NCBI RefSeq assembly: GCF_003938605.1
Contig: NZ_RHWX01000002.1
Coordinates: 248,001-312,000, forward strand
Direction of reading: 5' to 3'
DNA from: Brevundimonas sp. 357
GTDB taxonomy: Bacteria; Pseudomonadota; Alphaproteobacteria; Caulobacterales; Caulobacteraceae
Length of the DNA: 64,000 bases
A program made the position numbers and the translations under genes. A model generated the notes under the pieces. That model made no database searches, had not been told where the DNA came from, and saw only the letters and a program-made list of their open reading frames with translations. Shown here one piece after another: positions 18,923-27,652 of this stretch (position 1 is its first letter; every line of letters begins with the position of its first letter).

Positions 18923-20401
18923 ATGCGGCCAGATCGTTCCTATGAAGGCAGTCTGATCGGACCTGGTCCCGGGGTGTGGCGCGCCGCGCCCGCGCATCGG
19001 CTCGCGCCTCTGATGGAGAACAAGGCTTATTTCGACGCCCTGTCGTCGGCCCTGCACAAGGCGAAGCGGTCGGTCCTGATCCTGGGCTGGCAGTTTGATC
19101 CACGCACGCGTCTGAATCCTGAGGGGCCGCTGACCGACCGCCGGGCTGAGATCGGCCATCAGTTGAAGGCTCTGGTGCGTCACAAGCCCGACTTGGACGT
19201 GCGCCTGTTGATCTGGCGCTCGCCGCTGCTGATCGCGGCGTCGCAAGGCTTCTATCCGCACAGGGCTCAGCGTTGGTTCCGCCGGCGCATTGTCGAGTTC
19301 CGGCTGGATGGGCCGGGCATCCTGGGCGCCTGCCACCATCAGAAGGTGGTGGTGATCGACAATCAGATCGCCTTCTGCGGCGGCGGCGACATCTCGACCG
19401 ACCGCTGGGACACCGAAGAGCATTTCTCGGGCGATCCGCGTCGGTGCGAGCCGACGGGCGTCATCCCTGCGCCCCGGCACGAAGTCATGTGCGTGATGGA
19501 CGGCCCGGCGGCGCAGGCTCTGGGTGAACTGGCGCGCGAGCGGTGGAGGCGGGCCACCGGCGAGGTGCTGGAAGTCGCCATGCCGCGCGGCGGCGACGCC
19601 TGGCCCGACGGCGTGGAGCCGGCTTTGCAGAACGTCCCTGTCGCCATCTCCCGCACGGAACCGCAGGTGCGGGGCCGGCCCGAGGTGCGCGAGAACGAGG
19701 CCTTGCACCTGGAGGCCATCCGGCGGGCGCGGTCGCTGATCTATATGGAAAATCAGTATTTCACCTCGCCCCTGCTGGCGGCGGCGCTGGCTGCGCGGCT
19801 AGACGAGCCGGACGGGCCTGAGGTGGTGCTGGTCTCGACCGGCCGCAGCCCCAGCTGGTTTGACGGCCTGACCATGGATACGGCGCGGGCCGAGGTTCTG
19901 TACCGGCTTGAACAGGCGGACCGGCATGATCGTTTCACCGCCTTCTATCCGGTGACGGACGAGGGCGAGCGGATCATCGTCCACGCCAAGATGACCATCG
20001 TCGACGACAAGCTGCTGAGGATCGGGTCCAGCAACCTGAACAATCGCTCGATGGGGCTGGATACGGAGTGCGACGTTTCGGTTGAGGCTGAGACGGAAGA
20101 ACAGCGCGAGGTGATCCAGCGTTTCCGCCGTCACTCTCTCGGCCATTTCATCGGCGTGTCCGGCGACGCCTTTGCTGAGGCTGAGACTTTGCTGGGTTCA
20201 GTCGGTCAGGCGATCCAGACCTTCGGCCATGAGCGTATGAAGCCGCTGGGCGCGACTGAGCCGACGCGGGTCGAGCGAATGTTCGCCGAGTGGCAGTTCG
20301 GCGATCCGGTATCGGCCACCGACGCCTGGCGGCCATGGAAGCGGCTGAACCGTTCGCATCGCACCCGACCCAGGTCAGAGGGCGGTCAGGCGCCGGGTTG
20401 A
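18923..20401 (+). CDS. Phospholipase D / cardiolipin synthase-like protein
   Basis: 492 residues from ATG 18923, which has GGAGG 3 nt upstream; the frame is open to 18842 but that part has no family similarity. Two HKD motifs are present: HHQKVVVIDNQIAFCGGGDIS in the first half and HAKMTIVDDKLLRIGSSNLNNRS in the second. Together they form one phosphodiesterase active site. The family hydrolyses or transfers phosphatidyl groups. It converges with an EEP-domain hydrolase gene (16-bp overlap), a pairing often seen with PLD-like genes in proteobacteria. No signal peptide is visible. Confidence 0.9.
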   Translation: MRPDRSYEGSLIGPGPGVWRAAPAHRLAPLMENKAYFDALSSALHKAKRSVLILGWQFDPRTRLNPEGPLTDRRAEIGHQLKALVRHKPDLDVRLLIWRSPLLIAASQGFYPHRAQRWFRRRIVEFRLDGPGILGACHHQKVVVIDNQIAFCGGGDISTDRWDTEEHFSGDPRRCEPTGVIPAPRHEVMCVMDGPAAQALGELARERWRRATGEVLEVAMPRGGDAWPDGVEPALQNVPVAISRTEPQVRGRPEVRENEALHLEAIRRARSLIYMENQYFTSPLLAAALAARLDEPDGPEVVLVSTGRSPSWFDGLTMDTARAEVLYRLEQADRHDRFTAFYPVTDEGERIIVHAKMTIVDDKLLRIGSSNLNNRSMGLDTECDVSVEAETEEQREVIQRFRRHSLGHFIGVSGDAFAEAETLLGSVGQAIQTFGHERMKPLGATEPTRVERMFAEWQFGDPVSATDAWRPWKRLNRSHRTRPRSEGGQAPG

Positions 20402-21141
20402 CCCTTGGGTTGATCGATTTCGAAGTCGATGATCAGCGGCAGGTGGTCCGAAGCGGCTCGCGCCAGGGGCGATGACGGCGTGCGGGCGCCGGTCACGCGG
20501 ATTTCGCGGCTGACGAAGCAGTGGTCGATGCGAATGGCCGGGAAGGTGGACGGAAAGGTCTTGATCGAGGGCTTCAGTCCCAGCCGCCGCTGGGCGTCGT
20601 CCAGCCGCCGGGTCAGGGCTTGGTAGGGGCGGGTGATGGAGGTGGCGTTGAAGTCGCCGGTCAGGATGGTCGGCCCGTCGCACATCGGATCACCCAGCCA
20701 GTCCCGGCCGATCAGGGCCGCGACCTGAAGCCGCTGCTCGCGTGGGACCAGGCCAAGGTGGGTGTTCATGATGTTGACGACCACGCCGTCGAAGTCGACC
20801 GCTGACCACAGGGCGCCGCGCGGCTCCAATCCCTTGAGGCCGGGCAAGGTGGGCAGGGCGGCGGCGCGCACCAGACGCTCGGGCCGGTGGGTCAGGATGG
20901 CGTCGCCGTAAAGCTCGGCCTCGACCTTCATGGCGGGATGGAACTGCACGCTCATGGCCAGGCGCTGGGCGATGGAGTCAGCCTGATCGACCCAGCCGGT
21001 GCGGGCGCGGCCGACGTCCAGCTCCTGCAGGCAGACGACATCCGGCTCATGCTCGGCGATGACGTCGGCGATGCGGTTCACGTCCAGCTTGCGGTCGACG
21101 CCGACGCAGCGATGGACGTTGTAGGTCAGAAGTCTCGGCAT
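20386..21141 (-). CDS. Endonuclease/exonuclease/phosphatase (EEP) family hydrolase
   Basis: 251 residues with the complete EEP motif series: TYNVH at the N-terminus, LQELD, NTHLG, GDFNA, the RIDH pair and SDHLP near the end. These residues bind Mg2+ and cleave phosphodiester bonds in nucleic acids, phosphoinositides or sphingolipids. There is no signal peptide, so it should be cytoplasmic. Beside a phospholipase D gene a lipid-directed phosphodiesterase is plausible, but that is inference. It lies 82 bp downstream of the TPM-domain gene on the same strand. Confidence 0.9.
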   Translation of the reverse strand: MPRLLTYNVHRCVGVDRKLDVNRIADVIAEHEPDVVCLQELDVGRARTGWVDQADSIAQRLAMSVQFHPAMKVEAELYGDAILTHRPERLVRAAALPTLPGLKGLEPRGALWSAVDFDGVVVNIMNTHLGLVPREQRLQVAALIGRDWLGDPMCDGPTILTGDFNATSITRPYQALTRRLDDAQRRLGLKPSIKTFPSTFPAIRIDHCFVSREIRVTGARTPSSPLARAASDHLPLIIDFEIDQPKGQPGA

Positions 21142-21223
21142 GAATTCCTTGCCTGCGATCGCAGCGACTGTCGCGCCTCAATGCGGCGGTCGCGAGGCCC
21201 CGATAGCGATCCTGATAGCCGGA

Positions 21224-21907
21224 CTAGATGACAACCAGCTTGTCGGGGATCTCGTTTTCATCAGCGGGCTTGGGCGGAAAGCGTTCCGTCAGAACCTGAC
21301 CGCACAGGGCGATGGCCTTTTCGAAGCCCTCGACCGGCTGGTCACGCCGTAGCGCGCCGGTCAGGGCGGCCACGGCGTCGGCCCAGACTTCGGGGCTGAC
21401 GCAGGAGTGGATGCCCTCGTCGGCCACGACCTCGACCTGATGATCGGCCAGGGCGGCGAAGATTAGGACGCCGGTGCGCGCCTCGGTGACGTGCAGACCG
21501 TGCGCCAGGAACTGCTGCATGGCGGCGCGGCGAACGCGCGTGCGGCGCAGGGCGGCGGGTGTCAGAAGTCGCCGCACCACCGGGATCAGCGACAGCAGGA
21601 AGACGGCCACGAAGACGCCCGCCTGCACCAGGCCATAGGCCGTCAGGGCGCGCCCGATCTCGGCCGAGGCGGCGGGGGCGTGGGCGGCCTCCCAACCGCC
21701 GCCGAAGGTCAGCCAGTCGCCGTTGAAGCCGAGCGGGATCAGGCCCAGCGGCAGCAACAGGGCCGCAGCGGCCGCCCAGCCCAGACTGACGTCGCGATAG
21801 GACGACACCTGCCGGGCCACGACGCAGAAGATCTCGCCGGAGGTGTTCGCCTCGGCCTGGGCGATGGCCTGAGCCACCCTTGCGTGGTCGTCGTTCGTGA
21901 ACTGCAT
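21224..21907 (-). CDS. TPM-domain membrane protein
   Basis: About 227 residues. A short TPM domain at the N-terminus ([19 protein letters not shown]) is followed by two hydrophobic segments and the rest of the TPM domain ([23 protein letters not shown]). This is the split form found in the second gene of LemA/TPM operons. The ATG at 21907 overlaps the upstream TGA by one base; an ATG two codons earlier (21913) is also possible. It probably works in the membrane with the neighbouring TPM and LemA proteins; their role in bacteria is poorly defined. Confidence 0.85.
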   Translation of the reverse strand: MQFTNDDHARVAQAIAQAEANTSGEIFCVVARQVSSYRDVSLGWAAAAALLLPLGLIPLGFNGDWLTFGGGWEAAHAPAASAEIGRALTAYGLVQAGVFVAVFLLSLIPVVRRLLTPAALRRTRVRRAAMQQFLAHGLHVTEARTGVLIFAALADHQVEVVADEGIHSCVSPEVWADAVAALTGALRRDQPVEGFEKAIALCGQVLTERFPPKPADENEIPDKLVVI

Positions 21908-22773
21908 CACCATCCCCCCGAGGCGCCGCCGCCGCCGAAGCCGCCGCCGCCTCCGCCGAAACCACCGCCTCCGAATCCGCCGCCGCCCCAGCCTCCACCG
22001 CCGCCCCAGCCGCCGCGATCATCGTCGTCGCGGTTGCGCAGAGCCTCGCTGGCGGCCCAGATCAGGATGGGCGACAGGCCATCGCCGCGCCCGCGCCGCT
22101 TGCGGCCGCCCGCCGCCGCGCCGATCATGCTGAAGAAGATGAAGGCGAACACCAGCAGGATGACGATGGCGGGCAGGACCGGCTTGGTCGTCGCGGTCGC
22201 TGCGCTCTTGGCCTCTTCGGCGCGCGCCTGGGCTTCGGCCGGGTCGGCGGTCAGCTGGGTGATGATGGAATCGGTCCCGGCGATGATGCCGGCGGCGTAG
22301 TCGCCCTGCCGGAAGGCCGGCAGGATGTCGTTGCGAATGATGAGCGAGGAATAGGCGTCGGTCAGCACGCCCTCCAGTCCATAGCCGACCTCGATCCGCA
22401 CCTTGCGCTCGTTCGGCGCGACGATCAGCAGGGCGCCGCCGTCGTTTTCCTTTTGCCCGATGCCCCAGTGACGACCCAGCTGATAGCCGAAGTCCTCGAT
22501 CTCCTGATCCTGAAGCGAGGGCAGGGTGACGACGACCAACTGGTCGCCGGTCTGCTGTTCCAGCGTCGCCAGCTTGCCGGTCAGGGCCTGTTCCTGTTCG
22601 GGCGTCAACAGTTGGGCGTCATCGACCACGCGGCCGGTCAGAGCGGGAAACTTGATCTCGGCGGCCAGGCTGACGCCGGGCAGGGCGGCCAGCCACAGGA
22701 TGAGGCCCAGCAGCAGCGCGGGGAGCAGGCCCCGCGCCGCGCCTTCCCTCGGGGCGAGGGCGGAAGGGTTCAT
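21907..22773 (-). CDS. YgcG-like TPM-domain protein with glycine-rich tail
   Basis: 288 residues. A signal peptide or first helix at about 15-38 ends in [13 protein letters not shown]. The TPM domain (about 45-165) carries [27 protein letters not shown] and [26 protein letters not shown] second transmembrane helix (about 200-225) precedes an extreme Gly/Trp/Phe-rich low-complexity tail. The topology is periplasmic domain, membrane span, glycine-rich end. It lies between lemA (7 nt upstream) and the second TPM gene, with one-base overlap downstream, so the three form an operon. Confidence 0.9.
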   Translation of the reverse strand: MNPSALAPREGAARGLLPALLLGLILWLAALPGVSLAAEIKFPALTGRVVDDAQLLTPEQEQALTGKLATLEQQTGDQLVVVTLPSLQDQEIEDFGYQLGRHWGIGQKENDGGALLIVAPNERKVRIEVGYGLEGVLTDAYSSLIIRNDILPAFRQGDYAAGIIAGTDSIITQLTADPAEAQARAEEAKSAATATTKPVLPAIVILLVFAFIFFSMIGAAAGGRKRRGRGDGLSPILIWAASEALRNRDDDDRGGWGGGGGWGGGGFGGGGFGGGGGGFGGGGASGGW

Positions 22774-22780
22774 TTCAGGC

Positions 22781-23473
22781 TTACTGCGCCGCCGGGGCGG
22801 GCGCGGCCGCGGGCGGCGTGGATCCCGGCGCGGCGCTGGGGGCGGGCGCGCCGCCGCCGGGCTGGGCGCCCAGGTCGAAGTTTACCGTTGGCGCGGATTG
22901 AGCCTCGGCCGTGGCGGTGAACAACTGCATGGGCTTGGAGCCCCCGTGCAGCGTCTTAGCCCAGATCACGCTGGGGAAGGTGCGCAGCGTCGTGTTGTAG
23001 TCGCGCACGGCCTCATTGTAGTCGCGGCGCGCCACGGAAATGCGGTTTTCGGTGCCTTCCAGCTGCGATTGCAGGGTCAGGAAGTTCTGGTTGGCCTGAA
23101 GCTGGGGGTAGGCTTCGACCGTCACCAGCAGCCGCGACAGGGCGCTGGAAAGCTCGCCTTGCGCTTGCTGATACTGCTGGAAGGCGGCGGCGTTATCGAG
23201 GTTGGAGGCGTCGATGTTGACGCTGGTGGCCTTGGCGCGGGCCTCGATCACCTGGGTCAGGGTGGTGCGTTCCTGAATGGCCGCGCCCTGAACGGTGGCG
23301 ACCAAGTTCGGCACCAGGTCGGCGCGGCGCTGATACTGGCTCTGGACGTCGGCCCAGGCGGCCTCGGCGCGCTCCTGCTTGGTCGGAATGGTGTTGTAGC
23401 CGCAGGCGCCCACGGCGGGGGCCAGGACGACGACAGCGGCGACGGCCGCGATGCGAGGCGAGAAACCAGCCAT
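22781..23473 (-). CDS. lemA: LemA family lipoprotein
   Basis: 230 residues from ATG 23473, which has AGGAG 8 nt upstream; the frame is open to 23500. The N-terminus ends in a lipobox-like V-G-A-C around residue 24, suggesting a lipid-anchored form. The LemA core follows: NTIPTKQERAEAAWADVQSQYQRRADLVPNLV, then QLEGTENRISVARRDYNEAVRDYN. The last 25 residues are Ala/Pro-rich. LemA proteins are helical and membrane-associated, with no defined biochemical role. First gene of the lemA-TPM-TPM operon. Confidence 0.92.
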   Translation of the reverse strand: MAGFSPRIAAVAAVVVLAPAVGACGYNTIPTKQERAEAAWADVQSQYQRRADLVPNLVATVQGAAIQERTTLTQVIEARAKATSVNIDASNLDNAAAFQQYQQAQGELSSALSRLLVTVEAYPQLQANQNFLTLQSQLEGTENRISVARRDYNEAVRDYNTTLRTFPSVIWAKTLHGGSKPMQLFTATAEAQSAPTVNFDLGAQPGGGAPAPSAAPGSTPPAAAPAPAAQ

Positions 23474-23578
23474 GAAGAAGCTCCTGCGGGCGGTCCTCAT
23501 GACCGCTGATCGCTAAAGACTATCGGGCGCGAAAGGCTCCGCTTCAAGGCTGGATTTGATGCGGTCAATCATGGAATT

Positions 23579-23694
23579 CGTCATTCCCGGGCTTGTCCCG
23601 GGAATCCATAAACACGAAGGCTGACGTTCGCGCGCAGCAGGGCGGCCTGATACGTCGGCGTGTCTGGATCCCCGGGACAAGCCCGAGGATGACG
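23579..23694. repeat. Inverted-repeat intergenic element
   Basis: 30-nt arms at 23579-23608 and 23665-23694 are inverted copies with 28 of 30 positions complementary, separated by 56 bp. Each arm is itself nearly palindromic around CCCGGG...CCCGGG. It lies between folD and lemA, past the folD stop. The CGTCAT...CCCGGG(A)CAAGCCCG pattern resembles dispersed palindromic repeats of alphaproteobacterial genomes. Transcribed, it would fold into a long stem. Confidence 0.7.
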
Positions 23695-23720
23695 GATGAA
23701 GGTGCGGGGAACGGCCGCCG

Positions 23721-24644
23721 TCAGCCGTTCAGGTCTTCCGGCTCGACGCCCGCCGCGCGGCAGGCGGCGGTGTAGGTGTTGGCCAGCAGGCAGGCGATGG
23801 TCATGGGGCCGACGCCGCCGGGAACGGGGGTGATGCGACCGGCGGCCTCGACCGCCTCGTTGAAGTCCACGTCGCCGACCACGCGGGTCTTGCCTTCGGC
23901 GGCCTTGGCCGGATCGCGCGAGGGAACGCGGTTGATGCCCACGTCGATGACGGTCGCGCCCGGCTTGATCCAGTCGCCCTTGATCATCTCCGGGCGACCG
24001 ACGGCGGCCACCAGGATGTCGGCCGTGCGGCACAGGGCGGGCAGGTCGCGGGTGCGCGAGTGGGCGATGGTGACGGTGCAGCTCTCGCCCAGCAGCAGTT
24101 GCGCCATCGGCTTGCCGACGATGTTGGAGCGGCCGACGATGACGGCGTTCAGGCCTGAAAGATCGCCCAGTTGATCTTTCAGCAGCATCAGGCTGCCCAG
24201 CGGGGTGCAGGGGATCATGCCCGGCAGGCCGACGGCCAGGCGTCCGGCGTTGACCACGTGGAAGCCGTCCACGTCCTTGTCCGGCGAGATGGCGTCCAGC
24301 ACAGCGGCCGAATCGATGTGCTTGGGTAGCGGCAGTTGCACCAGAACGCCGTGGATGCCCGCGTCGGCGTTCAGCGCTGAGATCAGGGCCAGCAGCTCGG
24401 CTTGAGTCGTTTCAGCGGGCAGGCGGTGGGTGTCGGACCGCATCCCGGCCTTCAGCGTCGTCTCGCCCTTGTTGCGGACATAGAGCTGGCTGGCGGGGTC
24501 TTCGCCGACGATGACGACGGCCAGGCCGGGCTTGACGCCGTGGGCGGATTCCAGCCGTGCGGCGGCCGCTGCGACGCGCTCCACCAGGGTCTGGGAGAAG
24601 GCCTTGCCGTCGATCAGCGAGGCGCGGGCGGGTTCGACAGCCAT
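23721..24644 (-). CDS. folD: Bifunctional methylenetetrahydrofolate dehydrogenase/cyclohydrolase
   Basis: 307 residues from ATG 24644, with GGAG 8 nt upstream. FolD interconverts 5,10-methylene- and 10-formyl-tetrahydrofolate using NADP. Signature stretches are visible: [14 protein letters not shown] with the catalytic Tyr and Lys, [49 protein letters not shown] for NADP binding, and [18 protein letters not shown] at the end. The length is normal. It is divergent from the five-repeat PPC gene, with 93 bp between starts. Confidence 0.97.
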   Translation of the reverse strand: MAVEPARASLIDGKAFSQTLVERVAAAAARLESAHGVKPGLAVVIVGEDPASQLYVRNKGETTLKAGMRSDTHRLPAETTQAELLALISALNADAGIHGVLVQLPLPKHIDSAAVLDAISPDKDVDGFHVVNAGRLAVGLPGMIPCTPLGSLMLLKDQLGDLSGLNAVIVGRSNIVGKPMAQLLLGESCTVTIAHSRTRDLPALCRTADILVAAVGRPEMIKGDWIKPGATVIDVGINRVPSRDPAKAAEGKTRVVGDVDFNEAVEAAGRITPVPGGVGPMTIACLLANTYTAACRAAGVEPEDLNG

Positions 24645-24737
24645 AATTGGCTCCATCTGCCGGGAACTGGAAAGCGTTGCCGCGATTTACAGGCGCTGCG
24701 GTTCGGCGTCTATGATGACGCCAGCAAAGAGGTTTTT

Positions 24738-26552
24738 ATGCGTTATTCCCTGCTCGCGGCGGTCAGTGCTGTCGCTCTTCTGTCCACCGGCGCCGCCTTG
24801 GCCCAATCGGCGACCGACGCCAGGCTGGGGGATGACGTCCGCGGTCGGCTGGAAGACGGCGATGCTCGCACGCGCGGCAGCGACGGCTATCGCTATGACG
24901 ACTACCGCGTGAACCTGCGCGCCGGTCAGCGGCTGGAAGCCGAGATGACGTCGGACGATTTCGACACCTATCTGGAAGTTTACGCCGAAGGCTCCCTGCG
25001 GGAGTCGCTGGCCAGCGACGACGACAGCGCGGGCGACCTGAACGCGCGCCTTCGGTTCACAGCGCCCGAGGCCGGGATATACATCGTGCGCGCCCGCACC
25101 TTCTCCGGCATCGAGACCGGCGACTATCAGCTGTCGCTGAAGGAGCGCGCCGCGCCGCGGATGCCGCGGCCGGGCCGCATCGCCATCGGCCGCGATGAGA
25201 CGGGCAGCCTGGGATCCAGCAGCGCCGAGGATGACGACGGCAAGCGTTACGACGCCTACGCCTTCCGCGCATCGGCGGGCGAACGGGTGAAGATCGACCT
25301 GGAGTCCGAGGACTTTGACAGCTTCCTGCGTGTCGGCCGCATCGTGAACGGCGCCTTCTTGCAGATGGCCGAGAACGACGACGGCGGCTCCAGCCTGAAC
25401 GCGCGCCTCGTGTTCACGGCGCCGCAGGCGGGGGAATATCTGATCCGCGCCACCTCCTATAACGGCTCGGCCGAGGGCGACTACCGCCTGTCGATGGAGC
25501 AGGGGCCGCCTGCGCCGACGGCGACGTCGGTGACGGTCGGCGAGGAGACGCGGGGCCGTCTGACCTCGGACAGCGTGACCAGCGATTCCGGCGCTCCGAC
25601 GGACCTGTATCGCTTCAGCGGCCGCGCTGGGCAGCGTGTGGCGATCACCATGAAGGCGGATGGCTTCGACACCTATCTTGAGTTGTTCGACGCCAACCAC
25701 AACAGCCTGGCGACTGACGACGACAGCGCCGGCGATCTGAACGCTCGCCTGACCCACACCCTGACCGAGGACGGCGACTACCTGATCGAGGCGCGCGCCT
25801 TCTCCAGCGGCGAGGGCCCCTACACGCTGAACATCGAAGAGATCGCGCCGCCGCCGCCGCCTTCGGCCATCGCCTTCGGCCAGACGGTCGAGGGCGAACT
25901 GACCAACAGCGACGCCACCGATGATGACGGACGTCTGTATGACGCCTTCGTCTTCAGCGGAACCGAGGGGCAGCGCATTCAGGCCGTCATGCGGTCGGGC
26001 GATTTCGACGCCTATCTGCAGCTGAGCGAAAACGGCGAGGAGTTCAGCGAGATCGCCAGCGACGACGACGGTCTGGGTCAGGGAACGGACGCGCGCCTGA
26101 TCTTCACCGTGCCGGAAACCGGCGAGTATGTGCTGCGTGCACGGTCATGGTCGCGCGACGCCAAGGGCCTTTATGCGCTGGAGCTGCAGGATCTGGGCGA
26201 CGAACCTTCGCCGGGCAGCCTGCTGATCGGCTCGACGGTGCGCGGACGGTTGAGCGAACGGGCCAGCCTCACCGACGACGGCGTCTACTACGACGCCTAT
26301 CACTTCAAGGCCAAGGCGGACGAGAAGCTGCGCTTCACCCTGATCGCCAGCAGCTTCGACGCTGTGGTCGAGGTCGGCGAGGAGAAGGACGGCGACTACT
26401 TCAAGCTGGAGGAGGACGACGACAGCCTTTCGGACACCCACGCCCGCCTGAACTGGACGGCCCCGCGCGACGGTTCCTATGTGCTGCGCGCCCGTAGCTT
26501 CGGCTCCAACTCGACCGGCGACTATGTGCTGATCACGGAGCGGCAGCCCTGA
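24738..26552 (+). CDS. Secreted protein of five PPC-like repeats
   Basis: 604 residues from ATG 24738, preceded by AGAGG. A signal peptide (MRYSLLAAVSAVALLSTGAALAQ) is followed only by five tandem beta-rich repeats of roughly 117 residues, starting near 28, 146, 264, 376 and 493. Each repeat contains a DFD-T/S/A-YL core, an ASDDDS-G-LNARL-type acidic loop and a Y-xx-RA-S....GDY-L end, the pattern of bacterial pre-peptidase C-terminal (PPC) domains. No protease or other catalytic domain is present. The acidic loops may bind Ca2+. The stop overlaps the presumed CTG start of the isomerase gene. Confidence 0.88.
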   Translation: MRYSLLAAVSAVALLSTGAALAQSATDARLGDDVRGRLEDGDARTRGSDGYRYDDYRVNLRAGQRLEAEMTSDDFDTYLEVYAEGSLRESLASDDDSAGDLNARLRFTAPEAGIYIVRARTFSGIETGDYQLSLKERAAPRMPRPGRIAIGRDETGSLGSSSAEDDDGKRYDAYAFRASAGERVKIDLESEDFDSFLRVGRIVNGAFLQMAENDDGGSSLNARLVFTAPQAGEYLIRATSYNGSAEGDYRLSMEQGPPAPTATSVTVGEETRGRLTSDSVTSDSGAPTDLYRFSGRAGQRVAITMKADGFDTYLELFDANHNSLATDDDSAGDLNARLTHTLTEDGDYLIEARAFSSGEGPYTLNIEEIAPPPPPSAIAFGQTVEGELTNSDATDDDGRLYDAFVFSGTEGQRIQAVMRSGDFDAYLQLSENGEEFSEIASDDDGLGQGTDARLIFTVPETGEYVLRARSWSRDAKGLYALELQDLGDEPSPGSLLIGSTVRGRLSERASLTDDGVYYDAYHFKAKADEKLRFTLIASSFDAVVEVGEEKDGDYFKLEEDDDSLSDTHARLNWTAPRDGSYVLRARSFGSNSTGDYVLITERQP

Positions 26553-27601
26553 GCGAACCTGACGACGCCGCCGCCTCGGCCCTGATCCTGGGCCGGAAAG
26601 ACCAGCACCTGGATGTGGTGCTGGCCTGCGGCGGGCGTCACGCCCTGTCGGCGGGGTTCGACGACTGGCGGTTCGTGCACGAGGCGCTGCCGGACCTGGA
26701 CCATGCGCGAATCGATCTGGGCGTCGACTTCCTGGGACGGCGGCTTAAGGCGCCGTTTCTGATCAGCGCCATGACCGGAGGCCCGGCGCGCGCCGAGGCG
26801 ATCAACGCCCGCCTGGCCGAAGCGGCTCAGCACTTGGGCATCGCCCTGGCGGTCGGCTCGCAGCGCGCGGCGCTGGAAGGCGGCGCGGCGGGCGGGCTGG
26901 ACTTCTCGCTGCGGCTGAAGGCCCCGGATACGCCGATCCTGGCCAATATCGGCGCAGCCCAGCTGACGCGCGGCTTCGGCCGGGACGAGGCGCGCCGGGC
27001 GCTGGACATGATCGGCGCTGACGCTCTGGTCGTTCACCTGAATCCGCTTCAGGAGGCCTGCCAGCCTGAGGGAGATCGCGATTGGTGGGGCGTGGGCGCG
27101 GCGCTTCAGGCGCTGATCCGCGACCTGGACGCGCCGGTCATCGTCAAGGAGACGGGGGCCGGGATTTCCGCTGTCACCGCGCAGCGCCTGATCGCCATGG
27201 GCGCGGTTGGCGTCGATGTGGCCGGAGCGGGCGGCGCCAACTGGGGCTTGATCGAGGGCGAACGCGCGACCGATCCGGCGGACAAGGCGCACGCCCTGGC
27301 CTTCGCCGACTGGGGCATACCGACTGCGCGCGCCCTGGCCGAAACGCGCAACGCCTTGCCGGACGCCCTGCTGATCGGATCGGGCGGCGTGCGCGACGGC
27401 GTGGATGGGGCCAAGGCGATCCGTCTGGGCGCCGACGTCGTCGGCATGGCTTCGGGCGTCATCCAGGCGGCGACCGTCTCGACCGATGCGGTCATCGAAC
27501 AGTTCCAGCTCGCCATTCGGCAACTTCGAACTGTCTGTTTTTGCGTAAACGCTTCAAATTTAGCGGCGTTGAAACGAGTTCCATTGCTTCCTGTCAAATA
27601 A
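26549..27601 (+). CDS. fni: Type 2 isopentenyl-diphosphate delta-isomerase, probable CTG start
   Basis: About 350 residues, FMN/NADPH-dependent IPP-DMAPP isomerase. Motifs: GRKDQHLDVVL at the N-terminus, MTGGPARAEAINARLAEAAQ, AVGSQRAALE, LANIGAAQL, HLNPLQEACQPEGD, VIVKETGAGIS, DVAGAGGANW and GSGGVRDGVDGAKAIRLGAD. The nearest ATG/GTG-type start in frame (GTG 26615) would remove the conserved RKDQHL segment. No ATG, GTG or TTG lies in frame between it and the stop of the preceding gene. A CTG at 26549 has GGAG 8 nt upstream and overlaps the preceding TGA, so I use it. Confidence 0.88.
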   Translation: MSEPDDAAASALILGRKDQHLDVVLACGGRHALSAGFDDWRFVHEALPDLDHARIDLGVDFLGRRLKAPFLISAMTGGPARAEAINARLAEAAQHLGIALAVGSQRAALEGGAAGGLDFSLRLKAPDTPILANIGAAQLTRGFGRDEARRALDMIGADALVVHLNPLQEACQPEGDRDWWGVGAALQALIRDLDAPVIVKETGAGISAVTAQRLIAMGAVGVDVAGAGGANWGLIEGERATDPADKAHALAFADWGIPTARALAETRNALPDALLIGSGGVRDGVDGAKAIRLGADVVGMASGVIQAATVSTDAVIEQFQLAIRQLRTVCFCVNASNLAALKRVPLLPVK

Positions 27602-27652
27602 GCTGGGCATTTTCGCCCCCTGCGTTTTTGCGTCGCACCCAAGGAGATTCCC

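Noticed and set aside
18838-18963. 40-codon + strand frame before the phospholipase D gene
   Set aside because: No ribosome-binding site, no similarity, and it overlaps the real start.
26615-27601. GTG 26615 as start of the isopentenyl-diphosphate isomerase
   Set aside because: Would remove the conserved RKDQHL segment; the CTG at 26549 with a good ribosome-binding site fits better.
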